DNA of 64,000 bases. Source: Prorocentrum cordatum. Lineage: Eukaryota; Sar; Dinophyceae; Prorocentrales; Prorocentraceae. Shown here in pieces: positions 53,951-64,000 of the stretch. The position numbers and the translations under genes were made by a program. The stretch spans positions 84,381 through 148,380 of the forward strand of contig CAUYUJ010020175.1 in the NCBI GenBank assembly GCA_963575745.1. The letters run 5' to 3'. Each line of letters opens with the position of its first letter. The first letter of the stretch is position 1. A model generated the notes under the pieces. The model did no database searches and was not told the DNA's origin. It saw only the letters and a program-made list of their open reading frames with translations.

Positions 53951-54076
53951 TCCATCACGAAGTGCCTTTTTTTATTAGGGAAGGGGAGTACATGGTCAGA
54001 CTCAGGACCTCGCCGAAATCGTTGACTAACCCAGTGAATGACCTCATGTTCCAACCGATACGTTCCAAAGACAGCA

Positions 54077-55416
54077 TCATGGCCCCGATGGGGCCTCGGA
54101 CCGTGCGCCAAGTAAGTTGATCCCCTCGAAGATGACCTGGGCCCGTCGGCTGAAAAAGTAGCTTCTCAAGATGGACAGGGGGCGTTTGGAAATCCGAACG
54201 TGATTAGCCCATGCCTCCTTAGAGTACCGCACAGCAGGAAGAACAGCGTCATGCCAGCAAGGATCTCCTTCCAGGATGAAGAGGGGGGCGAGGCTCCTCA
54301 TGCCCACGGATGGTTTCAAGACGCGCCCGGGGCCTCGCCGAAGCCCAGCCAACTCGTAGCCCGAAACCCCGTGGACCTCGGAAGCGCACGCGGCCCCAGC
54401 AAGAGGCCATGCAGGAAACATCATCTTGGGGTGCCGCTGGCCCAAAACGGCGTGAACGCGCTTCAGCTTGGCGACGCGAATCTTCAAAGATTCGAGGCGC
54501 TGCTTGGCCTTGACTCCGCGGCCAGCTTGGCGCCGAGGCCGTCCTGCCGCGTCGTCCACGCCTAGGTTCACTGCCGTGCTCGCCCCAGGGGTAGAACCGC
54601 CCAAACCATCAAGAAGACCCCGAACCTTGGCCCCCCCGGCATGCGACGAACACGCCGCAGAGGCTTTGCCGATGGACGCGACACAGTTCATATCGTCAGT
54701 GAGCACGGCATGAAGTTGTGTGGCGCCATTGAGAATATCTGCAACTACAGCGCGCTCGCTGCCAACGGCCTGCAGCCCATAATCGTCGATATAAATGTCG
54801 AGGGAGTCTTTGACAGAGGGAGCGAGGAGGTCGCTGCTGGGTATAACCTACGCCCTAACAAACGAAGTCGCGAACGAATCCCCGGCGGCCACTCCATGTT
54901 TGGCGAAGAAAGGCCCCTCCGTCATACCCCCTCAGTGCTGACCCATCGAGGGCTACGATACATGATGGCGAGCCTCCACATCTGCCCAGAAAACCCGAGG
55001 ACGTCACAATGTCTTTGTAATTGGTTCAGATCTATAAGCTCGTAGAATTTATGCACATCCCAGAGCGCCGAGCACGCGACGCCTGGCTCTCGAGAGCCAG
55101 TGGCGAACTCTGGTTTGACGGACTGGCGCCAGGTCGCGTCTGCAGCACCAGTGAACGCGCCTGCCGCGAGGTGCGGTCGAGCCAGCTCATTCTCCCACTT
55201 GACCACTAGGGGACGACGAAGGCGACCATGAAGACGGCATACAGACGAGAAAAACTTACAGGCCTCCATTCTCCAACCAGCATGGGGAGAAGGGGTGTCA
55301 TAAGAGAGCGAACGTGGTGAGGAACGACCGACATAGCCTCCATGATGCCGCACATGGACATAAGGGCAACGCGGGCTCCATACGACATCGCGGCGTAGTG
55401 GCGCATATGGAATCAA
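54077..55416 (-). pseudogene. LINE reverse transcriptase
   Basis: The 5' part (55416-54922) reads KWENELARPHLAAG, WRQSVKPEFATGS and CSALWDVHKFYELIDLNQLQ, where the Asp is catalytic. A neighbouring frame then gives GVAAGDSFATSFVR and IYIDDYGLQAVG, with the YIDD catalytic site at plus 54779-54793. The last part (54706-54077) carries LTDDMNCVASIGKASAAC and LGVDDAAGRPRR, the usual thumb region. Frames change at least twice and stops interrupt, so it is inactive. The enzyme copies element RNA at a nicked target. Confidence 0.85.
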
Positions 55417-56233
55417 TCCACACTGATTGCTGTCCCTTTGGGGAATGACTTGGAGATCCTGCGAAGGACGTCTGGCGACTCAAAAAGGGGCCGGATCCAG
55501 ATAGTCCGACCCCCACCCCCAAGAAATATTGATCTTGACCGAGGAAACTCCGACTCCGCGTCTGGCGCAGGTGGGGACGAGGGAAAACCCGAAGCGGGGG
55601 CTCACGCCCAGCTTGCCAGAGGCGGCTGAAACGATACGCCTCCGACTGAAGAAGCGACTGATGATCAGACAGCACCAAACCACTGGCCGAGAAGGTGGCG
55701 GTGGGCTTCCAGGGCCCCACATCGCGGGTCCACCAGTGGACCCTTCGGGCACCCGTCTCAACCCCCTCAAGAAGCCAAGCCCTCCAACTCTTATCCGCAG
55801 CCGTCTTTTCTTTGCCGGAGAAAGTCCCAAGGAAAACAGAAACTTGCTCCATCAGGTCGGTACCCTGCGACAACAGCTGATTCTCAGAGGCCTCAGGCTG
55901 CTCTCGGGAGAGAGTGTCCTGAGTGCACGATGGGAGGCCAGAAACAGCGCAACTATGGACGAAAGCTCGGACCTGCGTGCACAAGACCAAACACTCGCCG
56001 AGGTTGTCGGAGATGATAAACGGGGGACTCAGCAAGAAACTAGCCGAGTGCAGCGCTGAACCTCGCTGCTCGCCATGCCGAAAGGCTTCAGCGAGAAAGA
56101 TGCGGTAGGTGCTCTCCAGACACCTGGCAGCGTGAAGGCCTGGTTGTCTTGCCACCCTGTTGTCTTTGTCGAGGGCCGATGTCCAAGCAAGTTTGAGGGG
56201 CGGCCGCTGGGCCCCCAAACCGGCAAGGAACAC
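55298..56233 (-). pseudogene. LINE ORF2 linker between endonuclease and RT
   Basis: A 311-codon open frame that partly overlaps the RT frame. A segment SWRAWLLEGVETGARRVHWW resembles the charged linker before the RT in this LINE type. The rest is not conserved enough for me to place. Its 3' end runs in a shadow frame. Confidence 0.5.
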
Positions 56234-56314
56234 TGACGGTCCGCGACGACCTCCAACTCCGCTTTGTCAGCCCAGAGCCGACAAAGGCGGTCGAGGTACT
56301 TTGGGATGGCGCCC

Positions 56315-57034
56315 CTAGAGGCCCCTCTCGAGACCACACCCAAACCAAACTGAGCGCGCTCGAGTTCCACGCCCCAGCTCGGCGGCTCGGGCGCGGGACC
56401 GATGACGCAATCTACGGGGATGGGGGGCGGCTGTGCAAACCCCGAGTAATCTGAGGCGGACTGGCTTGCGCGGCCTAGTCGCCGCCTCCAAGCAGACCGA
56501 GGTACTCTGGATAGCCTTGGACAGGCCGATAGAAACCAGGAAGTAGTCCAGTTTACGAACTCCCTGCATAGAAGTGCCCGTGCACGTGCCAGCAGCGCCT
56601 GGGTAGACCATGTTAGCAGGCAGGATACTGACAAGCTCCGACAATGCCAGCTCTTCGGGCTCCATTTGAAAGTCAGCGCCGAGAACGCACGAACCCTGGT
56701 AAGACGAACGTAGAGCGCCTATGGAGGACAGAATGCCTAAGCTGCGTTCCGAGAGACCCTCCGAGTCCTTGAGGTATCCGCTGACGGCCAAGAATTCCAA
56801 GCCCCCTGGAACCTGAACGACAGCAGCAACCACTTTGCACGGGACCACACACGGGCCGTGGACGATATCGTGTAAGCCGATGAAGTCTCTAGCCAGGATA
56901 GCAGCACCACCAGAAGAGCCCTGACCCTCTCTCCTGGAGGCTGGAAGACATCGCGATTCCCACCCCGATCTTGAAGCCCGCTGCGAGGTCTCGCTCACCT
57001 GAACATCACTGACCAGGTGAGTCTCCTGAACCAC
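56315..57034 (-). pseudogene. LINE AP-type endonuclease
   Basis: 240 codons starting within VVVVQETHLV (the QETH motif with catalytic Glu, plus about 57013-57033). Then SSGGAAILARDFIGLHD, VLGADFQMEPEELAL (matching the GDFN motif, with Ala-Asp-Phe-Gln) and RKLDYFLVS (matching the YFLV motif before the final domain). These fit the exonuclease-endonuclease-phosphatase fold used by LINEs to nick DNA. The C-terminal SDH motif is not evident in this frame, so the end may be shifted. Confidence 0.8.
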
Positions 57035-57300
57035 AACAACGTGAGCGGAAGTCCTGGATCACCAGGTCTTCGCACGATCCCAATCCGTGCAATGTGGGGT
57101 CTCTAAACAAAGTTCAAGACTGTCCGAGCAAGTTGGGACCCTGAGACCTGTGCAACAATCCAAGGGGGGCTCCTTGGAGGTGGGTAGGCGAACGAACCTT
57201 GAGATAGCAGGGAAAAAGTCGCCTTCAAAAAGTAATCACTGGACACGTCCCCCCTCGCCGCCGCTGGGTCTACGCATGCCTGTGCTGGTAGCGAGGGGAA

Positions 57301-58430
57301 TCAGGAACTATCCGCTTTGGCTGCATGAGCCGTCAGGACGGTGCGGGCCCGCTCGCGAACATCAGCGGCAGGGACGACAGGCTCAGCGGCAGCATCATCA
57401 GGTGCTTGCCCCTGTTGGTCGCCGGCACCTCCGCCACTAGCGTGTCCATGCCCGCCCTCATCTTCAGCACCTTCGTGAATTGGCGATACTGGTGCGGCTG
57501 CTGCTGACTCTCCGTCTCCACCTCCGACTTTGCGCTTCTTGGTGAGGCGCTGGACGTGAGCTGCATGGTCGGACTTGATCTCGTCGATGGAGGCCACCAA
57601 GCTGGCGAACAGGTCCTTAGTGAGGGCAGACAATCCTTCCTGGGCTCCGCGCGCCGCTTGTCGAACTCCTCACGATCCGTGGGGGGGGCAGCTCACAGTC
57701 GGCGTCGTCCAGGGCGAGGAGCTCTTCGAAGACGGCGATGGCGATAGCGTCGGGCTTCCCCTCCACCACGTCGCGGATGCTGATGCCAGCGCGCACAACA
57801 GGAGGAGCAGCACTCGGCTCTAGCTGAATGACCGCCTTGTGGAGGCGGGTGACCAGGTCTTTGTGTACTTGATCTTGCTTGTTGGGTTCGGCCTATGCGT
57901 CGGCTGCTGCGGTGGTACACTGCTCGTACCACTTCCGAGCCTTCTCCAGGTTGTCGAGCTCTCTGTCGAGGCGACGTTCCAGGATGCGGACCTGCTGCAA
58001 CGCCTCATTGGCCTGACGCTCGAGGGGTTTCTCCAGGGGGCCCTTGTCCTCGTCGACCTGCTTCCTCCAGACCTGGTACTGAGACTTAGCGCACAGCGCA
58101 CTCATCTCCGAACTTAGTGGCCATGGCCAGCAGCGAGTCGATCTCCTCGATCGTGATGTCTGGCGGCATGGAACTGCCGCCCAGGAGGGCGGGGGTCTTG
58201 CCACCTCCACGCTGCCAGCTCTTCTTGCTGCCGTCGCCCGTGTTGCCGCCGCCGCCCTTCTCGACGACCTCAAACCGTGGGCGGCGGCAGTGCTTGCACC
58301 ATGTGAACCAGCTGCGGTTCTTGGCGCAGCCGCAGTCCGTGTGAGCGCACTTCCATCTGGGGCCAGCTCCGCCCGCATCGCGGTGCTGTCCCTCTTGCTT
58401 CTTCCAAGACCACGAGCTGCCACCTGCCAT
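57301..58430 (-). pseudogene. LINE ORF1 with Cys-rich finger and coiled coil
   Basis: The first ATG at 58430 opens MAGGSSWSWKKQEGQ. Then WKCAHTDCGCAKNRSWFTWC and KHCRRPRF form a Cys-rich finger (four to five Cys). After a frameshift at about 58090 follow KSQYQVWRKQVDEDKGP and ERRLDRELDNLEKARKWYEQ, a coiled coil. A TAG at about 57893 interrupts an otherwise open frame that continues AEPNKQDQVHKDLVTRLHKA. A C-run near 57685 shifts it again, and the last part (57633-57301) is ALTKDLFASLVASIDEIKSD with a basic patch, TKKRKV. ORF1 proteins bind element RNA. Confidence 0.7.
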
Positions 58431-58531
58431 GGCTTCGTCGTGCTCTGAGGGTCGAGACCGAAGGGGCAACCGAGCCACTCTGGCTCGCGTTCACCCAGCC
58501 GTTCTGAAGAGTTTGTGAACACAAGCACAAA

Positions 58532-59812
58532 ATGCTTGTGCCAGAACGGCTAGAAGGAGGAGGAGGAGGAGGAGGAGGAGGAGGTGCCCATGCGCGACCT
58601 GTCCCCGGAATCCCACGACCACCAGACGGCGCAACCGTTCTTGTATGTCTGACATGTTGGCGACACGGTGCCCGTGTACATCGCCAAGCTGGTCTTGTAC
58701 AGCCCCGCGATAATGGAGGATATCACGAGGGCGTGCTTCACTCACGAGGCGAAGCTGCAGGGGCCCCGGCCATCGCAGCAGCGCCTCACGAGGCACCCCA
58801 CCATGTTCGGGAAGCAGATCCCTGCGCGCGTGCTGCTGTGCAGCAGCAGGTTGTGCCGGCTCTACCGGGGCGCATCCACGTGGCGGACGGGGCCCCGCGC
58901 AGGCGCTTCTGGGCCTTGCACAGCCAGTCGTGGCCAGGGCACGGGGCGGATCCACCCCTGGCGAAGCTCGCGGAGACGCCCGACACCCCTGGCGCCGCGC
59001 CGTCCACTGGCCATGAGCGATGGAGGCCGACCACGAGGACGCCAGCCTTCGGACAGGGCTCGGGAGCCGTGGCGCCCAATGGCTCTCGCGGCCTCAGCGC
59101 GCGCGCGGGCGGCAAGGGCAGCGCGAAGGGCAGGGGCGAGGGCGAGACCAGCGGTAAGGGAGAGGGCTCTCGGCCCGGGGAGGGCAGCGCTGCCCCCGCC
59201 GCGTCCGCGGGCCTGGGCAGGAATATGCGGCGTGGCGGCGAGAAGGCCACACGCCGCCGCCAGGCTGGCAACGGCCCTAGCGCCAGAGCCCCAGTTGAAG
59301 GCGAAGGCGAGGGCGCGCCCGTCGGCGCGGAGGCGGCCGGGGGCGAAGGCGGGCCCGCCGTCCCGGAAACCGCCGAAGTCACCGAGGGCGCAGGGGGAGC
59401 TGAGCAGGGAGGCGAGACGCCAGAGCGGCCACCAGCGGCCAGGTTCAGCTCCGACCTGGAGCGAGGGCGCTCGGCGACCAAGAGTGTGATACACGCACGC
59501 GCCCCTCACGTTGAAACCCTTCCTTGGTCCTCACTCTCGCACTACCAGTCGAAGGCGGCTCGCGTCCCCATCTTCGCCCTGCCGACCCCGAGTTTCATCT
59601 TTGCTGGGCTCCTCGCCGCGGGCTTTCGGACTTGCAAGTCCGCAGCTCGGGGCCTCACATCGACGCGGCACGGGGAAGCTCACCCCACCCACACTCGCGT
59701 TGAGCTGAGCCCAGTGCTGCTCGAAAGAGCACGAGCGAGCTCCCGAGTACGGTCGGTGAACCCGCCACCCGCGCGACCCAGCGCGTTTCCAGGTGGCGGC
59801 TGGGCATCTTAG
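58532..59812 (+). other. Low-complexity plus-strand ORF, function unknown
   Basis: A 426-codon frame, rich in Gly, Ala, Arg and Glu, that starts with a poly-Gly tract from a (GGA)n run at 58553-58584. A neighbouring frame holds a more protein-like stretch: from ATG 58590, MRDLSPESHDHQTAQPFLYV, a TGA, then VYIAKLVLYSPAIMEDITRA and KLQGPRPSQQRLTRHPTMFG to about 58900. I recognise neither. It may be a chance frame or a decayed gene. Confidence 0.3.
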
Positions 59813-59924
59813 ACGGGCTGGGAACGTGCGCGGGGTTAGACATGTTTAGCTTCCTTTTCTTGTTTCCCCCTGGCTCCGCCAGAGCTCTTCGATAGCCCGC
59901 ACAATCCCGACTCGAGTAGCGCGT

Positions 59925-59945
59925 TCGGTTGCCATCTGGCTCAAG
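59925..59945 (+). other. Relict spliced-leader candidate 1
   Basis: GTTGCCATCTGGCTCAAG ends like the dinoflagellate spliced leader, whose 3' end is GCCATTTTGGCTCAAG. It matches with one missing T and one T-to-C change in that part, and two more differences upstream. Confidence 0.45.
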
Positions 59946-60324
59946 CGCTGGCACGAAAACATATCTTCGAGAAGGCAACAAGTCCGCTTCATTGCCTCCA
60001 TGTCAACCATCTCGTTTCTCGTTCTACCCTGCCAACCCCGCAATTATAGTTCCTGCTCGTCCTCCTCTTCCTCCTCCTCCTTCTCCGTAAGATTCCTACT
60101 TCAATTCCTTCTCCTCCTCATCGTGTCCATTCCGTGCTGGGAGAGAACACTCTCCATCCATACAAAATCATGGGACCACAAGCACGAGAAGGAGGTCCGT
60201 GTGAAGGACAAGGATGACGCGAGACGGTAGGAGGGGTGGGGGAGAGGGCGGGATGAGGGCTGGGTGGATAATGAGGAAGAGAAAACGTAGGTGGAGAAGC
60301 AGGCGTAAAAAGCAGGAGAAGAGA
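59946..60324. other. No recognisable gene
   Basis: Downstream of the spliced-leader candidate the sequence is less GC-rich, with CTC repeats at 60055-60085. Frames are short. I see no domain. Confidence 0.4.
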
Positions 60325-60815
60325 GGAAGGTGAGGATGATGGGGAGGAGGGGGAGGAGGAGGAGGAGGAGGAGGAGGAGGAGGAGGAGGAGGAGGAGGAG
60401 GAGCAGCAGCAGCAGCAGCCAGCAGCAGGAGGAGCAGGAGGAGCAGGAGGAGCAGGAGGAGGAGCGGAGGAGGATGCGAGAGAGGAGGCGGTGGAGGAGA
60501 AGGAGAAGCAGGAGGAGCAGGAGGAGCACGAGGAGCAGGAGGAGCAGGAGGAGCAGCAGGAGCAGAGGAGAGGAGGAGAACATGAGGAGCAGAGGAGGAG
60601 CAGGAGGAGAGGAGGAGGAGGCGGAGGAGGATAGAGGAGGATGCAGAGGAGGAGGAGGAGGAGGAGGAGGGGAGGAGGAGGAGGAGGAGGCAGAGGAGCA
60701 GGAGGAGCAGGAGGAGCAGAGGAGGAGGAGGAGGAGGAGGAGGAGAAGGAGGAGGAGGAGGAGCAGGAGGAGGAGGAGGAGGAGGAGGAGCAGGAGGAGC
60801 AGCAGGAGGAGCATG
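60325..60815 (+). repeat. (GGA)n / GGAGCA microsatellite
   Basis: About 490 bases of GGA with AGCAGCAGC and GGAGCAGGAG variants. The Ser/Pro/Leu-rich minus-strand frames are artefacts. Confidence 0.95.
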
Positions 60816-60954
60816 AGGACCCTCTGTCTGCCTCCGAAACCCCATTCGATTCGTTTCGTATGTTGATGACTGCTTCCAACTTCTCCTCGTACTCTGTCTT
60901 CCCCGCTCTCCCACTCTGGTACTTGTGTCATCACCTTCCCTCATCCTCCCTCAT

Positions 60955-60995
60955 CATCGTCAGCACCCTCATCGTCATCATCCTCATCCTCATCC

Positions 60996-61071
<76 letters not shown>

Positions 61072-61330
61072 GAGCATCATCATCATCATCATCATCAGCA
61101 TCATCATCATCACCATCGCCATCATCCATCATCACCATCATCAGCAGCAGCACCAGCATCAGCATCAACATCATCATACTCATAACAATCGTCATCATCA
61201 CCATCATCAACAACAGCATCAGCACCATCATCATCACCATCACCAGCATCATCATTATCAACATCAGCATCATCAGTATCAGCATAATCATCAGCATCAG
61301 CATCAGCATCATCAGCATCATCGTTAACAG
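60955..61330 (+). repeat. (CAT)n / (ATC)n microsatellite
   Basis: A pure ATC run at about 61000-61070, then a degenerate mixture of CATCAT, CAGCAT and CACCAT to 61330. Confidence 0.95.
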
Positions 61331-61384
61331 CAGCATCATCTTCATAATCATCCGCCCAGGCCTTTATACGGGCTCCAGTCGGAT

Positions 61385-61515
61385 GAGGAGGATGAGGAGG
61401 AGGGGTAGGAGGAGGAGGAGGAGGAGGAGGAGGAGGAGGAGGAGGAGGAGGAAGACGCGGGGAAGGAGGAAGAGAAGAAGGAAGATGAGGAGCAGGAGGA
61501 GGAGGAGGAGGAATG
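61385..61515 (+). repeat. (GGA)n microsatellite
   Basis: GGAGGA with GAAGA interruptions. Confidence 0.93.
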
Positions 61516-62116
61516 AACTCGTCCTCCTCCGCTTCCTGCTTTGGGGTCCCGTTTTGAAGATAGCAACTTGCCACCGCCTCCTTCTTTCTTCCGCATCATG
61601 CCTCCGACTTCTTACCTGCCTCTTGGCACCGCTCTCGCCAGGTGCTGCCAGGTGCGCAACGGTAGACAATGCTGTGGGCTCTTGGAAGGTCCAGCGGGGT
61701 GGTGTCCTACCGGATCCAGGCGGGACCTCGCTCTCCCTCGGGTCTGGTCATTACGCATCCGTCGCCACTTTCGTGACCCCCCTGCGAGATCCTGCGGAGT
61801 GGTGTCCTCTACGCGGATCCAGCCAGGACCTTGCCCTCCCTGGGGTCGAGCTACTGCGCAACCGTCGCCATTCTCGTGGGCACCTGGGAGGTCCAGCAAA
61901 GTTGGCATCCGATGCGGATCCAGACGAAACCTTGCCCCCCTTCGGGTCTGGCTACTCCGCCCACGTTCGCGGCCCCTGGGAGGTCCAGCGGAGTGGTGTC
62001 CGACGCGGTTCCATACAGGAGTTCGCCTTCCCTGGGGCCCGTCACATGCGCCACCGTCGCCATTTCTTTCGCGGAGTGGTGTCCCACGCGGATCCAAGCG
62101 TGACCTCGTCGGAGGC

Positions 62117-62300
62117 CTAGAAGTTGACACCAACACCATATCGGTGGTGTGCCTCCACCGAGGGAAGCTGATCCCAATCTCGGCGATGGTGATCATAGCC
62201 GGGCTGATTGCCACCGACACCAAATTCTAGGATCACCCTCCCCCAGTGAACGCACCCCGTGCTTTGGTGTCGGTGTCCATTTCCAAGCCTCCCAAAGACT
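62117..62300 (+). repeat. Dispersed repeat D, copy 2
   Basis: It matches the minus strand of 15607-15805: GTTGACACCAACACCATATC, ATCTCGGCGATGGTGATCAT and GGTGTCGGTGTCCATTTCCA. It lies in the middle of the ~100-bp tandem series. Confidence 0.7.
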
Positions 62301-62450
62301 CGCTTTCATTGGGTGATGCTGCCTGCACCGCTGCCGCCGTGCTCGTGGGCCCATGGGAGGTCCAGCGGAGTGGTGACCTGCGCGGCTCCAGACGGGACCT
62401 CGTCCCCCCTTGGGGTCTGGCCGCTGCGCAGCCGTTCCCACGGGGGCCGC

Positions 62451-62472
62451 CCCAGAGGCATTTTGGCTCAAG
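62451..62472 (+). other. Relict spliced-leader candidate 2
   Basis: The 22 bases ending CATTTTGGCTCAAG match the 22-nt dinoflagellate spliced leader at 19 positions. The last 14 bases match exactly; the three differences lie in the first nine. It is followed by 24 bases and then a family A element. Confidence 0.55.
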
Positions 62473-62496
62473 CCGCCGAGGCTCGCATCTAGAATT

Positions 62497-62657
62497 TTAA
62501 GTCGGGCCTGCCCCTCTACAGGAGGAGTCTTCAAGAATAGGCAAGCAATAGTATGGGGGCGATTTGTTTCTGCATGTTCGAGCATTTTTGTAGCATGTGT
62601 TGAGTATGTTTTATTTTTCGTCCAAAATCCCCCTGAAGGGGGACACGCCCGACTTAA
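62497..62657. mobile_element. Inverted-repeat element, family A, copy 6
   Basis: 161 bp and the best preserved copy. The left end TTAAGTCGGGCCTGCCCCTC and the right end GGGGGACACGCCCGACTTAA form inverted repeats of about 30 bp, with TTAA at both outer ends. The AT-rich interior has CTTCAAGAATAGGC and GTTGAGTATGTTTTATTTTT. There is no ORF. Confidence 0.85.
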
Positions 62658-63327
62658 ATCTAGAAGTCAATCTTTGAAATGAACTAGAGCCAGGCATTGA
62701 AAAGTTGCGCATCCACAGCTTGAGAGTTCTTTGGTTTCATCGTGCCGATGCGCCAGATCGGCCTCCCGAAAGCCGACATCCCAGGGTCACGCATTTTGGG
62801 GGGGCCATTCGGCGTCTGAGCCCACTCGGCTGCCGAAGAGGCTCGGGATCGAGCCCGTTCGGCTGCCGAACGGACCACGCTCCTGCCGCCCACTGGCACT
62901 TGAGCCTGTTCGACTGCCCACTCGACGGCCGAGTGGGCTCAGGCGCCGAACGGACTCAGAGGGAACCTGGGGGATGGCAGCGTGGTGGAGGAAGGATGCA
63001 CGAGCAGTCGCAGAGGCAGGAGGGGGAGTGACTAAGCGGGGGGGGCGAGGGGAGGGGAGGGGAGGGGAGGGGGGGGAGGGGGGGGGGGGGGGGACACAGT
63101 AAAACTGAGGGAACGGGAAACAGGGGGCGGGGGGAGGGAGACAGGGAGCGCTGGGGGGTGGGAGACCGGGAGCGGGGGAGATGGAAAGGGAGGGTGTGGG
63201 GGGGAATTGGGGCGAGGAGGAAAAAAAAGGATGGTGGGGGAGAGAGCATCTGGGCTGGCCCGCAGGGGCTGCCGACGGCTGTGGTGCTTCGAGAAGGCAC
63301 CGCCGGCCTCGGCATCCGCCAGCTCGA
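62658..63327. other. No recognisable gene; short palindromic repeats and G-runs
   Basis: GTTCGGCTGCCGAACGG-type words with TCGGCTGCCGA cores recur at 62810-62960. G-rich GGGGAGG repeats follow at 63035-63095. Confidence 0.5.
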
Positions 63328-63450
63328 GCTCCTCCTCTTCCTCCTCCTCCTCCTCCTCCTCCTCCTCCTCCTCCTCCTCCTCCTCATCATCATCATCATC
63401 ATCATCATCATCGTCATCATCATCATCATCATCATCCTTCTCCTTCTCCT
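63328..63450 (+). repeat. (CTC)n then (CAT)n microsatellite
   Basis: CTC run at 63331-63385, then ATC run to about 63435 and CTTCTC tail. Confidence 0.95.
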
Positions 63451-63601
63451 CATCCTCCGTTCTTTGTCCTTATACATAACTTCTCCCTGTCGCACCCCGA
63501 GGCCAGTTCTTAGGGCGGTCCAGGCGTTTCGCCCGAGACTTCCTCACCATTTATGACCCTGAAGCTTAAACATTGACCACAGTTTCACATATCAAGGGCG
63601 G

Positions 63602-63648
63602 GTGGTTTTCAAAATGTGGCTCTCGCCTTAGCGCCGCGCACATTCATG
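63602..63648 (-). repeat. Single inverted copy of repeat F
   Basis: The minus strand reads GTGCGCGGCGCTAAGGCGAG, then GCCACATTTTGAAAACC, matching the units at 23886-24185. Confidence 0.75.
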
Positions 63649-63679
63649 TTAAACATTTGCAAGAGTTTCACGGGTTCCC

Positions 63680-64000
63680 ATGGTCAGCGTACCAGAAATG
63701 GTTTTTGAAAAGATTCAGGATTATGAGGGCGCAACAGTTACATTGATTCGCGGTGCTGAAGCCCCAAGAATGGCGTTCTGTTTCGATTTCGGATCGCCAA
63801 AACGCAATAGTCAGGTTAATCCGTGGCGTTGGAATCCCGAGAACGATGTTTTGGAATGCATCAGGGTCTTCAAACGGTTGTCTTCCAACGAAGCAGTTCC
63901 CTCAGTGGAAATCAACCTTTGTAGGGGGCCTATGAAGAGTAAGCTTGGAGGGATGATGGATTCCAACATCGTTGATGACTCTTGGGTTTACACTGGTCTT
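63680..64000 (+). CDS. Open frame of unknown function, runs off the window
   Basis: ATG at 63680 opens 107 codons without a stop to the last base; the upstream in-frame stop is TAA at 63650-63652. The protein starts MVSVPEMVFEKIQDYEGATV and includes RGAEAPRMAFCFDFGSPKRN and KRLSSNEAVPSVEINL. Composition is balanced, and the DNA is less GC-rich than most of the window, which makes a stop-free run of this length by chance unlikely but possible. I recognise no domain. It could be the first exon of a real gene or a chance frame in repeat DNA. Confidence 0.4.
   Translation, partial: MVSVPEMVFEKIQDYEGATVTLIRGAEAPRMAFCFDFGSPKRNSQVNPWRWNPENDVLECIRVFKRLSSNEAVPSVEINLCRGPMKSKLGGMMDSNIVDDSWVYTGL

Larger units (their letters stand above)
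61655..62480 (+). repeat. Degenerate ~84-102-bp tandem repeat
   Basis: The word CGGATCC with following CAGGCGGGACCTCGC-like sequence occurs at about 61711, 61813, 61915, 62005 and 62089, with another unit at about 62385. Between them are GCAACCGTCGCCATTCTCGT and GGGAGGTCCAGCGGAGTGGT. Dispersed repeat D (62117-62300) interrupts the series. Confidence 0.8.

Noticed and set aside
58532-59812. Collagen-like or chromatin protein from Gly/Ala/Arg-rich ORF
   Set aside because: Composition follows GC-rich DNA, it starts in a GGA microsatellite, and no true repeat such as Gly-X-Y is seen. Kept only as a low-confidence ORF.

Overview
The window looks like nuclear DNA of a dinoflagellate. Four things support this. 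Two sites resemble relict dinoflagellate spliced leaders. A helicase-like exon pair is separated by a possible GC-AG intron with AGGC at both junctions. The Gag and Pol proteins are of the type common in Prorocentrum, Symbiodiniaceae and Polarella genomes. The DNA is GC-rich, gene-poor and crowded with simple repeats. I found no rRNA, tRNA, CRISPR, bacterial operon or plasmid feature. Most long open frames are by-products of GC-rich or triplet-repeat DNA.

Layout. 1-9.1 kb: no recognisable gene; CT, TAC and GGGA microsatellites and the first copy of a small inverted-repeat element (family A). 9.2-10.1 kb: decayed C-terminus of a non-LTR reverse transcriptase, then a first array of a ~90-bp satellite. 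10.7-19.5 kb: non-coding repeats, including two inverted-repeat families (A and B), foldbacks, a 73-bp tandem array, a (CTGAGG)n block and an AGGAATCC block. 19.6-20.6 kb: an unrecognised, frame-broken minus-strand gene. 20.7-24.5 kb: more copies of families A and B and other dispersed repeats. 24.5-30.7 kb: three cassettes of the 90-bp satellite with shared border sequences. One cassette sits inside a family A element, and a helicase C-terminal fragment directly abuts another.

31.5-39.1 kb holds a decayed Ty1/copia-like element: Gag, a damaged zinc knuckle, and further on a domain specific to dinoflagellate copia proteins. 40.0-58.4 kb is the centrepiece. A minus-strand APE-type LINE (ORF1 zinc finger, endonuclease, reverse transcriptase, RNase H, C-terminal Cys/His domain) has its RNase H domain split by a 9.7-kb plus-strand copia-like LTR retrotransposon (41439-51143). 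That element has identical 107-bp LTRs, a CCTC(T) target duplication, a primer-binding site resembling initiator tRNA-Met, and Gag, zinc knuckle, protease, an unusual middle region, integrase, reverse transcriptase and RNase H. The same LINE also contains a ~1.9-kb block of microsatellite and satellite DNA. 58.5-64 kb: a low-complexity ORF, two relict spliced-leader candidates, microsatellites, a ~100-bp degenerate tandem array, another family A element, and a 107-codon open frame running off the end.

No set of host genes works together here. The window records successive insertions: satellite cassette into family A element, copia into LINE, and tandem repeats between copies of a dispersed repeat.
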